Below are positions 45,556 to 53,231 of a stretch of 64,000 nucleotides of DNA, piece after piece. The notes under the pieces are model-generated. The model searched no databases. It was not told the origin of the DNA and saw only the letters and a list, made by a program, of their open reading frames with translations. Position 1 is the first letter of the stretch, and each line of letters starts with the position of its first letter. The stretch is taken from the NCBI RefSeq assembly GCF_010858045.1, contig NZ_JAAGVC010000001.1, positions 254,061-318,060 of the forward strand, given 5' to 3'. A program made the position numbers and the translations under genes. The DNA comes from Nocardia cyriacigeorgica (lineage in GTDB: Bacteria; Actinomycetota; Actinomycetes; Mycobacteriales; Mycobacteriaceae).

Positions 45556-46455
45556 GTGGCATTCCAGCTCAACAGCGTTCCGCTGCTTTCCCGTTCCGTC
45601 GTCGACCGGGCCGAGGAGGTGCGCGCCGACCCGCAGGCGTTGAAGGAGGGCTGGTCCACCGCGAAACTGCTGCGGATCAACCGGCGCGGCCAGGTGCGTT
45701 TCGATGACGGCGCCCTGGTCTTCGATCAGGCGGTCGAGCTCGCCGCCGAACCGGATCCGGCCGCGGTGTTCCTCGGCGTCGCCGACGGTGTGCACCTGTG
45801 GGCGGTCCGCGATCCCGAACTCTCCGGCTCGCTGCTGGATCTGCGGGCCATGGCCGCCACCGTCGACGATGTCACCGCTGGCCTGCTGTCCACCGCGCTC
45901 GCGCTGTTGAACTGGCACGACAAGGCCGGTTTTCACGCGGCCGACGGCACCGCGACCGTCGCGGTCAAAGGCGGCTGGTCACGCACCACCGAAGCGGGGC
46001 TCGAAGAGTTCCCGCGCATCGACCCCGCGGTGATCTGCCTGATCCACGACGGCGGCGATCGGGTGCTGCTGGCCCGTCAGCACAGCTGGCCGGAGACCCT
46101 GTTCTCGCTGCTGGCCGGGTTCGTGGAGGCGGGCGAATCGCTGGAGCGCTGCGTCGAACGCGAAATGCGCGAAGAAGTGGGGCTCGACGTCAGCGAGATC
46201 CACTATCTCGGCAGTCAGCCGTGGCCGTTCCCGCGCTCGCTGATGCTCGGTTTCAGCGCCGTCGCCGATCCGGCGCAGCCGCTGGTGTTCTCCGACGGCG
46301 AGATCGCCGACGCGCACTGGTTCACCCGCGCCGAAGTGCGCGAAGCGCTGGCGGCGGGCGACTGGTCGAACCGCGCGGACAACGCCCGATTGCTGCTGCC
46401 CGGTTCGATCTCGATCGCCCGCACCATTGTGGAATCCTGGGCCGCGCTCGACTGA
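45556..46455 (+). CDS. nudC: NAD(+) diphosphatase NudC
   Basis: A 299-residue Nudix enzyme. The Nudix box GFVEAGESLERCVEREMREE is followed by VGLDV and then the NudC-specific SQPWPFPRSLMLGF. It hydrolyses NAD(H) to NMN and AMP and can remove NAD caps from RNA. The zinc-binding cysteines of E. coli NudC are missing in the linker (GWSRTTEAGLEEFPRIDPAVI), as in mycobacterial NudC. GTG 45556 begins AFQLNSVPLLSRS. It follows the channel gene by 34 bp. Confidence 0.95.
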   Translation: MAFQLNSVPLLSRSVVDRAEEVRADPQALKEGWSTAKLLRINRRGQVRFDDGALVFDQAVELAAEPDPAAVFLGVADGVHLWAVRDPELSGSLLDLRAMAATVDDVTAGLLSTALALLNWHDKAGFHAADGTATVAVKGGWSRTTEAGLEEFPRIDPAVICLIHDGGDRVLLARQHSWPETLFSLLAGFVEAGESLERCVEREMREEVGLDVSEIHYLGSQPWPFPRSLMLGFSAVADPAQPLVFSDGEIADAHWFTRAEVREALAAGDWSNRADNARLLLPGSISIARTIVESWAALD

Positions 46456-46482
46456 GCGCGCTGCCCAGGGTGCGAGCTGCGG

Positions 46483-46740
46483 TCAGGAAATGGTGGCCAG
46501 CGCCTGCTTGACCTGGGCCAACGATGGATTGGTCGCGGTCGAACCGTCGGAGTACTTCACCGTCGGGACCACATGGTTGCCGCCGTTGACGCTGCCGACG
46601 AACTCGGCGGACGCGGGGTCCTGCTCGATATCGATCTCGACATAGGTGATGCCCGCCTCGTCCAGCTGCTTCTTCAGCCTGCGGCAGTAGCCGCACCAGG
46701 TGGTCGAGTACATCGTCAGGTCAGGAGTCTGCTCGGTCAC
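46483..46740 (-). CDS. mrx1: Mycoredoxin Mrx1
   Basis: An 85-residue glutaredoxin-fold protein with the CGYC active site ([16 protein letters not shown]) and the mycoredoxin segment [21 protein letters not shown]. It reduces mycothiol mixed disulfides. GTG 46740 gives the normal length; the frame stays open to 46800 with an unrelated N-terminus. Lies between nudC and uvrD2 as in M. tuberculosis (Rv3198A). Confidence 0.93.
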   Translation of the reverse strand: MTEQTPDLTMYSTTWCGYCRRLKKQLDEAGITYVEIDIEQDPASAEFVGSVNGGNHVVPTVKYSDGSTATNPSLAQVKQALATIS

Positions 46741-46865
46741 GGTCGGTGCAACGCCGGGCCGGCCGTTCCTGTTCCGGGCCGCCGCTGCCGTGCCCATCAC
46801 AGCTGTCCGCGTTCGCCTGCCACGGCGGTGAGCCGGCAGCCGCCCGGTTGTCGGTGCGCACTGTC

Positions 46866-49025
46866 ATGATGGAGCGCGTGCCCGCACTCGACCTCTCCGC
46901 CCTCGACCCCGAGCAGGCCGCCGCCGTGCGGGCGCCGCGCGGGCCGGTGTGCGTGCTCGCCGGCGCGGGAACCGGCAAGACCAGGACCATCACCTACCGG
47001 ATCGCGCATCTGGTCGCGGCCGGGCAGGTCAAGGCCGACCAGGTGCTCGCGGTCACCTTCACCGCACGAGCCGCCGGGGAGCTGCGCGCACGCCTGCGCG
47101 CACTCGGCCTCGGCGGCGAGGCGAACCAGGTGCAGGCGCGCACCTTCCACGCGGCGGCGCTGCGTCAGCTGCGCTATTTCTGGCCCCAGGTCGTCGGCGA
47201 TGTGCCGTGGCGGCTGCTCGACAGCAAGTTCCCGGTGGTCGCCCAGGCCGCGCACCGGGTGGGTCTGCCGTCGGGCACCGAGAGCGTGCGCGATCTGCTC
47301 AGCGAGATCGAATGGGCCAAATCCTCGCTCATCGCGCCCGAGGATTATCCGGCCGCGGCTGCTCGTCATCACCGCGATCTCCCGTTCGATGCGCAACGGA
47401 TCGCGCAGGTCTACACCGGCTACGAAGCGCTCAAGACCTCGCCGGACGGCCTGCTGCTCGATTTCGACGATCTGCTGCTGCACACCGCCGCCGCGCTCGA
47501 GGACTATCCGGCCGTGGCCGATGAGTTCCGCGGCCGCTACCGCTGTTTCGTCGTCGACGAATACCAGGACGTCACCCCCCTGCAGCAGCGGGTGCTCGAC
47601 GCCTGGCTGGGCGATCGCGACGATCTGACCGTCGTCGGCGACGCCAACCAGACGATCTACTCCTTCACCGGTGCCAGCCCCGCCCATCTGCTGGATTTCT
47701 CGCGGCGCTTCCCGGATGCCACCGTCATCCGGCTCGAACGCGACTACCGCTCCACACCCCAGGTGGTGTCGCTGGCGAACCGGGTCATCGGGATGGCGCG
47801 CGGCCGCATCGCAGGCACCCGGCTACAGCTGATCGGCCAGCGCCCCGACGGGCCGGAGCCCACCTTCACCGAATACGACGACGTGCCGGCCGAGGCGGCA
47901 GGCGTGGCCCGGGATATCGCGGAGCTGATCGCGGCGGGCACGCCCGCCTCGGAGATCGCGGTGCTCTACCGGATCAACGCGCAATCGGAAACCTATGAGC
48001 AGGCGCTCACCGAGCGCGGCATCCCCTACCAGGTGCGCGGTGGTGAGGGCTTCTTCACCCGCGCCGAGGTCCGCCAGGCCGTGCAGGCGCTGCGCCAGGC
48101 CGCGGCCCGCGACGATCTGCCCGATCAGGCCCGTACCGGTGCCGCGCTGGTCACCCTGGTGCGCGCGGTGCTGGCCCCGCTCGGGCTCACCGCCACCGAA
48201 CCCGCGGGTGCGCAGGCCAGGGAGAAGTGGTCGTCGCTGATGGCGCTGGTGCAGCTCACCGAGGAACTCGTCACGCACGACGAGCAGCTCGATCTGCCGG
48301 GCCTGCTGCGCGAGCTGGCCGCGCGCGCCGAGGCCAGGCATCCACCGACCGTCCAGGGCGTCACCCTGGCGTCGTTGCACGCGGCCAAGGGCCTGGAATG
48401 GGATGCCACCTTCCTGGTCGGGCTGTCCGACGGCACCCTGCCGATCGCGCACGTCCTCGGCGACGACGGCTCGGTCGCCGATCAGGCCGCGCTCGAAGAG
48501 GAACGCCGCCTGCTCTACGTCGGCGTCACCAGGGCACGCGAACATCTGCGCTTGTCGTGGGCACTGGCCCGCAACGAGGGCGGCCGCCGCACCCGGCGCC
48601 GTTCCCGTTTCCTGAACGGCCTGGTCCCCGACGATTCTCCGGCGTCGCGGATCGCCGCGCCGACCATCGAACGAGCCGGCGACGGCACCCGTCCGCTGTG
48701 CCGCATCTGCGCCAAGCCACTGCTCGGCACCTATGCGACGATGCTCGGCCGCTGCCGCAGATGTCCCGCCGAACTCGACGCCGAACTGCTTGCCGCGCTG
48801 CGGGAATGGCGTGCCGAGAAGGCCCAGGCCCAGCGGCTGCGCGAGTTCAGCGTGTTCACCGACACCACGCTCACCGCGATCGCCGAACAACTACCCGCCG
48901 ATGACGCTGCTCTGGCCGCGATTTCGGGAATCGGCGCCCGCAAGATCGAACAGTACGGCGCCGACGTCATCGCGCTGGTGCGCTCGCGCACCGGAAAGAA
49001 TCACAAAACCGCAGGTAGAAAATAG
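46866..49025 (+). CDS. uvrD2: ATP-dependent DNA helicase UvrD2
   Basis: A 719-residue superfamily 1 helicase: Walker [17 protein letters not shown], motif [40 protein letters not shown]. After the motor come a tetracysteine motif ([19 protein letters not shown] plus RRC, near residue 612) and a C-terminal HRDC domain (LRE...[13 protein letters not shown]), the layout that defines UvrD2. ATG 46866 or 46869 begins the protein. Its last codons overlap the AT-rich element of the whiB7 promoter. Confidence 0.95.
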   Translation: MMERVPALDLSALDPEQAAAVRAPRGPVCVLAGAGTGKTRTITYRIAHLVAAGQVKADQVLAVTFTARAAGELRARLRALGLGGEANQVQARTFHAAALRQLRYFWPQVVGDVPWRLLDSKFPVVAQAAHRVGLPSGTESVRDLLSEIEWAKSSLIAPEDYPAAAARHHRDLPFDAQRIAQVYTGYEALKTSPDGLLLDFDDLLLHTAAALEDYPAVADEFRGRYRCFVVDEYQDVTPLQQRVLDAWLGDRDDLTVVGDANQTIYSFTGASPAHLLDFSRRFPDATVIRLERDYRSTPQVVSLANRVIGMARGRIAGTRLQLIGQRPDGPEPTFTEYDDVPAEAAGVARDIAELIAAGTPASEIAVLYRINAQSETYEQALTERGIPYQVRGGEGFFTRAEVRQAVQALRQAAARDDLPDQARTGAALVTLVRAVLAPLGLTATEPAGAQAREKWSSLMALVQLTEELVTHDEQLDLPGLLRELAARAEARHPPTVQGVTLASLHAAKGLEWDATFLVGLSDGTLPIAHVLGDDGSVADQAALEEERRLLYVGVTRAREHLRLSWALARNEGGRRTRRRSRFLNGLVPDDSPASRIAAPTIERAGDGTRPLCRICAKPLLGTYATMLGRCRRCPAELDAELLAALREWRAEKAQAQRLREFSVFTDTTLTAIAEQLPADDAALAAISGIGARKIEQYGADVIALVRSRTGKNHKTAGRK

Positions 49026-49055
49026 GTTGTCGGTTCTCCCGAGATCGCATACGGT
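49017..49055 (+). promoter_or_regulatory. whiB7 promoter with WhiB7-type AT-rich element
   Basis: TTGTCG (49027-49032) and TACGGT (49050-49055) are separated by 17 bp. An AT-rich run (AGAAAATA, 49017-49024) ends two to three bases before the -35 box, matching the arrangement known for WhiB7-activated SigA promoters. The predicted start near 49062 gives a leader of about 530 bases. The promoter overlaps the uvrD2 stop codon. Confidence 0.65.
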
Positions 49056-49131
49056 GGGAGACACGCAACGGGAGGCCATCCCGGCGCGCACAGTTCAGAC
49101 AGATTACGAGTACAGGAGGGAGGCAGACGAA

Positions 49132-49452
49132 ATGGACAACATCACCGCTTTCGATGTGATGGGCACCGGCGCGACCACGTCGGCTGTTTCTGCCTCCCGG
49201 GGGATCCTCGCCATGCAGGGGATCGGTCTGTCCGGCGCCGGTGGTTTCGGTACGCACCTGGATTACGCGCCCACCCCGATTCTCATCGATCCGCAGGACA
49301 AGCCCAGCGCGGGCTGGCATCCGGCAGCTGCCTTCGCAGTCGCCGGGGCTTTTGTCGCCGAAGCCGGCAATGAGCCGGTGCAGGCAGCACGCCTCCGCAA
49401 CGCACACCCAGCGTCCGTGATCAGGACTCGACTCAGATGTCGACCTAGGTAG
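49132..49452 (+). CDS. whiB7 leader ORF (106 codons) with rare-arginine-codon tail
   Basis: A 106-codon frame inside the whiB7 leader, with a strong GGAGGGAGG ribosome site before ATG 49132. It encodes MDNITAFDVMGTGATTSAV, later LDYAPTPILIDPQDKPSAGW, and ends in an arginine-rich tail (VIRTRLRCRPR). The five arginines of the tail use AGG, CGA, AGA, CGA and AGG, all rare in GC-rich actinobacteria, and ACT, TGT and CCT are also unusual. The stop is 18 bases before the terminator hairpin. whiB7/wblC leaders are known to be controlled by translation of an upstream ORF; this one is probably that sensor, though longer than usual. It may also encode a real small protein. Confidence 0.6.
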   Translation: MDNITAFDVMGTGATTSAVSASRGILAMQGIGLSGAGGFGTHLDYAPTPILIDPQDKPSAGWHPAAAFAVAGAFVAEAGNEPVQAARLRNAHPASVIRTRLRCRPR

Positions 49453-49469
49453 GGAACACTCCCCGCCTC

Positions 49470-49511
49470 CTGGCCACGGATCGCAAGAAGCGAAACCGTG
49501 GCCAGATTTTT
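49470..49511 (+). terminator. whiB7 leader intrinsic terminator
   Basis: A 10-bp stem pairs 49470-49479 with 49496-49505 (CTGGCCACGG/CCGTGGCCAG), extended inside by TCGC/GCGA (49481-49484 with 49490-49493), and is followed by five T residues at 49507-49511. It would stop transcription before whiB7 when the leader is translated normally. Confidence 0.8.
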
Positions 49512-49542
49512 CCGGCCCTTCAGCCGGCAGCACCGGTTTCGC
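49490..49542 (+). promoter_or_regulatory. whiB7 antiterminator pairing
   Basis: GCGAAACCG (49490-49498), which includes the first bases of the terminator's 3' arm, is perfectly complementary to CGGTTTCGC (49534-49542). Forming this 9-bp helix would break the terminator and allow read-through into whiB7. Confidence 0.65.
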
Positions 49543-49589
49543 GGAATGAACGACACCGAACCGCTGCAAACGAGCTGAAGGAGAACGAC

Positions 49590-49913
49590 GTGTTCACCGC
49601 AGAGAGCTGGCCGACGGCCACTGCTGACGTGACATGCCGAACCGTGGCAACCGCTCCCCGTGACCAGGAGGTCACCACCACCCTGCCGTGCCGGGCAGGG
49701 GACCCTGACCTGTGGTTCGCCGAGAGCCCGGTCCAGTTGGAGCAGGCCAAGGCGCTGTGCGCGTCCTGCCCCATCCGCAAGGGCTGCCTGAGCGCTGCCA
49801 TCGATCGCCGTGAGCCGTGGGGCGTGTGGGGCGGAGAGATCTTCGACCAGGGTGTCGTGATTGCTCGCAAGCGGCCCCGTGGCCGTCCCCGCAAGGTCGC
49901 GACATGCGTCTGA
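49590..49913 (+). CDS. whiB7: Transcriptional regulator WhiB7
   Basis: A 107-residue iron-sulfur regulator. The [4Fe-4S] cysteines are Cys34, Cys57, Cys60 and Cys66 (CRAGDPDLWF; CASCPIRKGC), followed by the EPWGVWGGE turn and the C-terminal AT-hook RGRPRK that is specific to WhiB7. It binds SigA and activates intrinsic antibiotic-resistance genes and itself. GTG 49590 follows AAGGAGAAC. Expression appears to be controlled by an autoregulated promoter plus the leader switch described above. Confidence 0.97.
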   Translation: MFTAESWPTATADVTCRTVATAPRDQEVTTTLPCRAGDPDLWFAESPVQLEQAKALCASCPIRKGCLSAAIDRREPWGVWGGEIFDQGVVIARKRPRGRPRKVATCV

Positions 49914-49991
49914 TGGCCGCGCCGACGGCGCGCCGGGTCCGCGGCCCGAGTACCGGTGGCACGCCGGTCGGGCCGCGGACCGCCGAACGAC

Positions 49992-50027
49992 CAACCGCCC
50001 AGCCGATCCGGCTGGGCGGTTGCCTTT
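49992..50027 (+). terminator. Intrinsic terminator after whiB7
   Basis: A perfect 14-bp stem (49992-50005 with 50009-50022) with a three-base ATC loop, followed by CCTTTT. Confidence 0.85.
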
Positions 50028-50176
50028 TATTGGGGGAGTAGGGATTTCGTGTCCGCGGCGCGATCGCGCCTTGCAAACATCTCAGTTCATTGCTATATGA
50101 AATCTATGCCTTGAGTTTCAGGTTTTCCGCGCTGCGCCGCGGAGAACTTCAACCTTGTTCTCGGAGGTTTCGACGC

Positions 50177-50734
50177 ATGAATCACGCTCTCGGCCACCCC
50201 GTTGCCACCATCGCGCCCCACGGACGCGCCGCAGCGCCCGTTCACCCGAATGTCCCGCCGAACCGATATGCCGGGCAGAACGTGCCGATCCCGGCCGACT
50301 GGCCGAGCGAATGGCATCCGGGCATGCTGTGGTGGGATGCGCGCACCGTCCTGGTGACACGGGCCGATCCGTCGGGTCGCTGGACCACCAGCACCCATCT
50401 CGTGGTGCCGATCGACCGCGGCAGGCTGGCCTTCCGCACCTCGTCCTACTCGCTGGAGACCCAGCATCTCGCCCGGGACCGGCGAGTCATCGTGCAGGCA
50501 GGCGATTGGCGCGGCAAGCCCGCCGTCGGCTCGCGCCAGCATCAGGGCGTCGCCGAATTCGTCGGCGCGGGACCGCTGTTCGACAAGATCTGCACGGGGC
50601 TGCGCGCCAAGTACGGGATGCGCGCGGGACTGGCCCGGCTGTATCACGGCGTCACGATGGGTTCCGCACCCTACGGCGACACCGCCGTCGTGGTGACCGT
50701 CCACGAAACGCCCCAGCTGCCACCGGCGGGCTGA
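50177..50734 (+). CDS. PPOX-like (flavin/F420 split-barrel) protein
   Basis: A 185-residue protein with features of the pyridoxamine-5'-phosphate-oxidase-like split barrel: VVPIDRGRLAFRTSSYSLET, then LARDRRVIVQAGDWRGKPAV and HQGVAEFVGAGPLFDKI. An N-terminal extension of about 45 residues is Pro/Ala/His-rich. ATG 50177 follows GGAGG. Cofactor (FMN, F420 or heme) cannot be decided. It sits between whiB7 and the ABC1 kinase gene, where M. tuberculosis has no gene, so it is an insertion relative to that order. Confidence 0.65.
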   Translation: MNHALGHPVATIAPHGRAAAPVHPNVPPNRYAGQNVPIPADWPSEWHPGMLWWDARTVLVTRADPSGRWTTSTHLVVPIDRGRLAFRTSSYSLETQHLARDRRVIVQAGDWRGKPAVGSRQHQGVAEFVGAGPLFDKICTGLRAKYGMRAGLARLYHGVTMGSAPYGDTAVVVTVHETPQLPPAG

Positions 50735-50787
50735 CCGGCACCCGGGCGCGCACCTCGGCGATCGGCCGGAGTGCGCGCCGTCCTGGA

Positions 50788-52131
50788 CTAGGCGCTGTTG
50801 CGCTGCTCGCGGAATCCGGGCATCCAGGTGGCGGCCAGCTGCATGAACGGGACCTCGGCGTCGAGCTGTGCGGCGATGCCGATCGAGCCCGCCAGCACCC
50901 GGAAGATCATGACGTGTTCGGCGGGCAGCATCAGGGCACGCGCGGTCTTCATCTCCGGACTGTTGAAATCCGAGGCGCGCCCGGCCACCCGCTGCATCCA
51001 CTTGCGGGTGAAGTGGAACGAATCGGACTTGATCGGATCGGTGAACGGGCGCAGGTAGTCCGCGATCTCCTGATGGGTGATCACCCGCCCAGGAATCACC
51101 CAGCCGTTCTCGTGCAGCAGGGCGGTGAGCTCCTCGAACTCTTCGTCGACCGCCAGCGCCAGGATCCGGCCGAGCAGCTCGGGGAAACCATTGGGCAGTG
51201 GGGCGCAGGCCCCGAAATCGATGACGGCCAGCTTGCCTTCCTGGGTCATCATGAAGTTGCCCGGATGTGGATCGGCGTGCAGCAGGCCCGCCAGTTCCGG
51301 TGCGGAGAAATGGAATCGGCCCATCAGTGTGGCAACCCGGTTGCGCAGTTCGCGGGTGCCCTCGGGATCGGCGTTTCCTGCCGCGATGATCGCGGAAACC
51401 GGTGTGCCATCGAGCCATTCGGTGACGATCACCTTCGGCGCGCTGGCCACCACCTTCGGCACGATGAACTCCGGATGCCCGTCGTAGGCCTTGGCGAAGG
51501 TGCGCTGATTGTTCGCCTCGTTGCGGTAGTCGAGTTCTTCCTCGGTGCGTTCGGTGATCTCGGCGAGGATCGGCTTCACATCGGCGCCGGGGATGACCGA
51601 GGAGATCAGGCCGGTCATCCGTGACAGAGTCTTGAGATCCGCGCGTAAGGCCTCGTCGGCGCCGGGGTACTGCACCTTCACGGCCACCGTGCGCCCATCC
51701 GACCACACCGCGCGATGCACCTGGCCGATGCTGGCCGAGGCGGCGGGGACGTCATCGAAGGAGCGGAACCTGGTGCGCCACTGGGTACCGAGCTGTTGAT
51801 CGAGCACCCGGTACACGGTCTCGATGGGCATCGGCGGGGCGGCCGCCTGCAGCTTGGTCAGTGCTTCGCGGTAGTGCTCGCCGAACTCCTCGGGGACCGC
51901 GGCCTCCATCACGCTGAGCGCCTGGCCGAATTTCATCGCACCGCCCTTGAGCTCACCGAGGACGGTGAACAGCTGCTCGGCGGCCTTCTGGTTCAGCTGG
52001 GCGTTGATCTCGCCCTTGTCACCCCCGGCCAGCTTCTTACCGAAACCGACAGCGGCTCGCCCGGCGATCCCGAGGGGAATCTTGGCTAACTTCGCGTTGC
52101 GGGAGGAGCTGCGGCGCACGATCTCGGACAC
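50788..52131 (-). CDS. ABC1/UbiB-family atypical kinase (Rv3197 homolog)
   Basis: A 447-residue ABC1/AarF-type protein. The family KxGQ motif region reads GGAMKFGQALS, with AASASIGQVHRAVW (Ala-rich loop), the lysine in VAVKVQYPG, HADPHPGNFMM and VIDFGACAPL as catalytic and metal-binding segments. Family members phosphorylate or use ATP to act on prenyl-lipid or quinone pathways; the mycobacterial homolog has been linked to macrolide resistance near whiB7. The in-frame start is GTG 52131; nearby ATGs are out of frame. Confidence 0.92.
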   Translation of the reverse strand: MSEIVRRSSSRNAKLAKIPLGIAGRAAVGFGKKLAGGDKGEINAQLNQKAAEQLFTVLGELKGGAMKFGQALSVMEAAVPEEFGEHYREALTKLQAAAPPMPIETVYRVLDQQLGTQWRTRFRSFDDVPAASASIGQVHRAVWSDGRTVAVKVQYPGADEALRADLKTLSRMTGLISSVIPGADVKPILAEITERTEEELDYRNEANNQRTFAKAYDGHPEFIVPKVVASAPKVIVTEWLDGTPVSAIIAAGNADPEGTRELRNRVATLMGRFHFSAPELAGLLHADPHPGNFMMTQEGKLAVIDFGACAPLPNGFPELLGRILALAVDEEFEELTALLHENGWVIPGRVITHQEIADYLRPFTDPIKSDSFHFTRKWMQRVAGRASDFNSPEMKTARALMLPAEHVMIFRVLAGSIGIAAQLDAEVPFMQLAATWMPGFREQRNSA

Positions 52132-52207
52132 GTACCCATCATGGCGGACCGGGCGGCCGCTGTGCCATCGAAATCCGCTGAGAATCGGCGTTCTGGAGTG
52201 GTACCCG

Positions 52208-53068
52208 TCACACCTGGGTGCTGTGATCGGCGCGAATACGGCGGCACACACAACGCTCGTGCGGCACCCGATGCCGGATCCGCAGCCGGTAGGACCCAGG
52301 GTCCAGCTCCAACTGGGCATGCAGAACGGCCGGGCGTCTGCGGACCGAACAGGCGATGATCGACTCCAGCTCACGCAAGGCCAGCGCGGCGGTGGCCTCG
52401 ATCTCGGGCGGCGAGCCGTGGCCGACCCGGCCGAGCAGTTGCGCGGCCACGCGTGGCCATTCCGGGTCGTAGTCGGCGCGCAGTAGGTCGGCGCACCGCA
52501 GGCAGCCGGTCTCGCCGGGCAGCACCAGCGGCCCCACCACGCCGACACCGTCGCGCAGGTGCACCGGCAGGTGCGGAATCCGCTCGCGCAGCAACTGGTC
52601 GGTCAGGCGCGGGTCCGGTTTCAGCGTGTCGGTCAACAGGACCAGGTCCGGCCGCGGCCGCGGATCGAGCCTGGCGCCGCGGGAACGTTGCGGGCGCAGG
52701 CCCAACCGGCGCAGACCAGCGGTCAGCGCATCGGAGAGTGGCCCGAGGCCGTGCACCCGGACCCGGCGCACCTGCCCGGCCGGAGTGTCGGGATAGAGCA
52801 GCAGCCCGGCATCGTCCAGGGTGGCCAGCAGCTCACTCGCGCGTGCGGCGGTGAGACCGAGTTCGGTGGCTCGCCAGATGATCTGCGGGCGGGTGCGTAG
52901 ACCGTCGAGCAGATCAAGGAATTGCCGCAGCGTGCCGTTGTCGACGCCGGGAATCGCCAGCTGCCGCGCGGACTCGGGATCCCAGCCGAGCTGGATCACA
53001 CCGGACGGCCGAGTCAGGATCAGCAGGCGCGGGTGCAGCATCGGCCCGCGCAGGCACAGGGATGTCAT
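52208..53068 (-). CDS. Orphan ThiF-like / TOMM leader-peptide-binding-like protein (Rv3196 homolog)
   Basis: A 286-residue protein resembling ocin-ThiF (TOMM leader-binding) proteins. It opens LLILTRPSGVIQLGWDPESA, continues with a winged-helix-like region (RASELLATLDDAGLL), a short Rossmann-like segment without an adenylation lysine/ATP motif (RVHGLGPLSDALTAGLRRLG), then GCLRCADLLRADYDPEWP and a terminal HERCVCRR, giving zinc-type cysteines. No YcaO cyclodehydratase, dehydrogenase or precursor peptide lies nearby. The start may be ATG 53068 or the internal ATG at 53041. Function unknown. Confidence 0.75.
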   Translation of the reverse strand: MTSLCLRGPMLHPRLLILTRPSGVIQLGWDPESARQLAIPGVDNGTLRQFLDLLDGLRTRPQIIWRATELGLTAARASELLATLDDAGLLLYPDTPAGQVRRVRVHGLGPLSDALTAGLRRLGLRPQRSRGARLDPRPRPDLVLLTDTLKPDPRLTDQLLRERIPHLPVHLRDGVGVVGPLVLPGETGCLRCADLLRADYDPEWPRVAAQLLGRVGHGSPPEIEATAALALRELESIIACSVRRRPAVLHAQLELDPGSYRLRIRHRVPHERCVCRRIRADHSTQV

Positions 53069-53119
53069 GGCCTGCAGTATGCGGACTCGGCCGGTGCCGA
53101 TCGTGCGCTGAACCGGGAG

Positions 53120-53128
53120 TTATCCACA
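53120..53128 (+). other. DnaA-box nonamer TTATCCACA (isolated)
   Basis: A second perfect TTATCCACA in the gap between the ThiF-like and metalloprotease-like genes; single copy, no origin-like context. Confidence 0.3.
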
Positions 53129-53231
53129 GGCAGGCACGGGCTCGATCCGGGTGGGTCGCAGCCGTGACCGTGGATCGGGTCGTTGTGTCGCGGCGGTGCC
53201 AGGACACCGGTCGACGCCCGTGCCGCTGTGA

